From positions 1-5,186 of the forward strand of contig CALFXE010000111.1 in assembly GCA_937927845.1 (NCBI GenBank): a stretch of DNA of 5,186 nt, written 5' to 3'. Shown in pieces: positions 5,110 through 5,186 of this stretch. Within the stretch, counting starts at the first letter, position 1; every line of letters begins with the position of its first letter. A model generated the notes under the pieces. That model did not search any database. It had not been told where the DNA came from and saw only the letters and a list, made by a program, of their open reading frames with translations. The position numbers were made by a program, and so were the translations under genes. Source of the stretch: an uncultured Paludibacter sp. Its GTDB lineage: Bacteria > Bacteroidota > Bacteroidia > Bacteroidales > Paludibacteraceae.

Positions 5110-5186
5110 ACCTAACACTTAGACTTCCTACGGTCGGCACGACCCTGCAAAGAAGCATCAGTTGAACCCTATTCCCTCTTTGCAGG
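5110..5186 (+). mobile_element. Left part of a second attC-like site, cut by the window end
   Basis: ACCTAAC (5110-5116) is a full RYYYAAC match and the exact complement of the GTTAGGT core at 1713-1719. After it come ACTTAG, also present in the stem of the first attC-like site, and then a perfect 10-bp inverted repeat pairing CCTGCAAAGA (5144-5153) with TCTTTGCAGG (5177-5186) around a 23-base loop. If the structure is symmetrical about position 5165, the missing right half should return to a GTTRRRY core roughly 30-40 bases beyond the window, giving a site of about 110 bases, within the known attC size range. No T-run follows inside the window, so a terminator role cannot be judged. Confidence 0.45.

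Larger units (their letters stand above)
1714..5186 (+). mobile_element. Putative integron-type cassette carrying the HEPN-NACHT genes (right end outside window)
   Basis: The left border is the recombination point in GTTAGGT (1713-1719). ACCTAAC at 5110-5116 is its exact complement and lies 42 bases after the last stop codon, where the cassette's own attC should begin. Both genes point toward that site, the normal orientation for cassette genes. At about 3.5 kb and with two genes it is much larger than typical cassettes. The leader 1720-1841 contains a weak A/T hairpin (GCG and A-run at 1724-1735 with T-run and CGC at 1739-1746) but no clear Bacteroidota promoter. Its composition is markedly more A/T-rich than the HU region, consistent with foreign origin. 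The alternative is an ordinary chromosomal defence locus that happens to be flanked by short inverted repeats. Confidence 0.5.

Overview
The window reads as a piece of a Bacteroidota chromosome. The evidence is a Bacteroidota-type HU-related DNA-binding protein, translation starts preceded by A/T-rich leaders without Shine-Dalgarno sequences, and one match to the Bacteroidota -7 promoter element (TAnnTTTG). Genus or family cannot be told from the sequence.

Left part (1-1569): a hairpin-rich non-coding stretch (1-200), a short REP-like palindrome (about 222-242), the HU-like gene (410-805) with a textbook intrinsic terminator (830-867), and then exactly six 22-base tandem units (872-1003). Positions 1004-1569 hold no credible gene. 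This part has balanced base composition in and around the HU gene and is more A/T-rich after about 1100.

Right part (1569-5186): this looks like two integron-type gene cassettes in a row. A GTTATGC core at 1569 is exactly complementary to an inverse core GCATAAC at 1660. A GTTAGGT core at 1713 is exactly complementary to ACCTAAC at 5110. This is the relation expected when each cassette carries the two halves of its own attC at its two ends. Between 1660 and 1719 lies a complete 60-base attC-like hairpin, and at 5110-5186 a second attC-like site begins and is cut off by the window end. No integrase gene is present here, so the integron assignment is an inference.

The first cassette (about 1570-1713) has no real gene. 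The second (from about 1714) is unusually large and A/T-rich and carries two same-strand genes 7 bases apart. The first (1842-3560, 572 aa) is a HEPN-NACHT protein: an N-terminal HEPN domain with a consensus R-N-x3-H RNase motif (R150-H155), an acidic linker, a NACHT NTPase with Walker A, Walker B and sensor-1 motifs, and the terminal F-S-H-x3-Q-E-Y-Y-A-A motif. It stops just where related single-chain proteins continue into a C-terminal sensor. The second gene (3568-5067, 499 aa) begins with a segment that looks like that continuation (N-P-A-W-S-E-I-V), runs through a long alpha-helical region and ends in tandem OB/S1-like segments resembling CvfB.

The best reading is an anti-phage NLR-like system carried on a cassette. 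The second protein, or the C-terminal half of an ancestrally single protein, would sense a trigger, the NACHT module would oligomerise, and the HEPN domain would cut RNA to stop infection. The split into two polypeptides, the S1-like sensor end and the cassette setting are the parts most worth following up.
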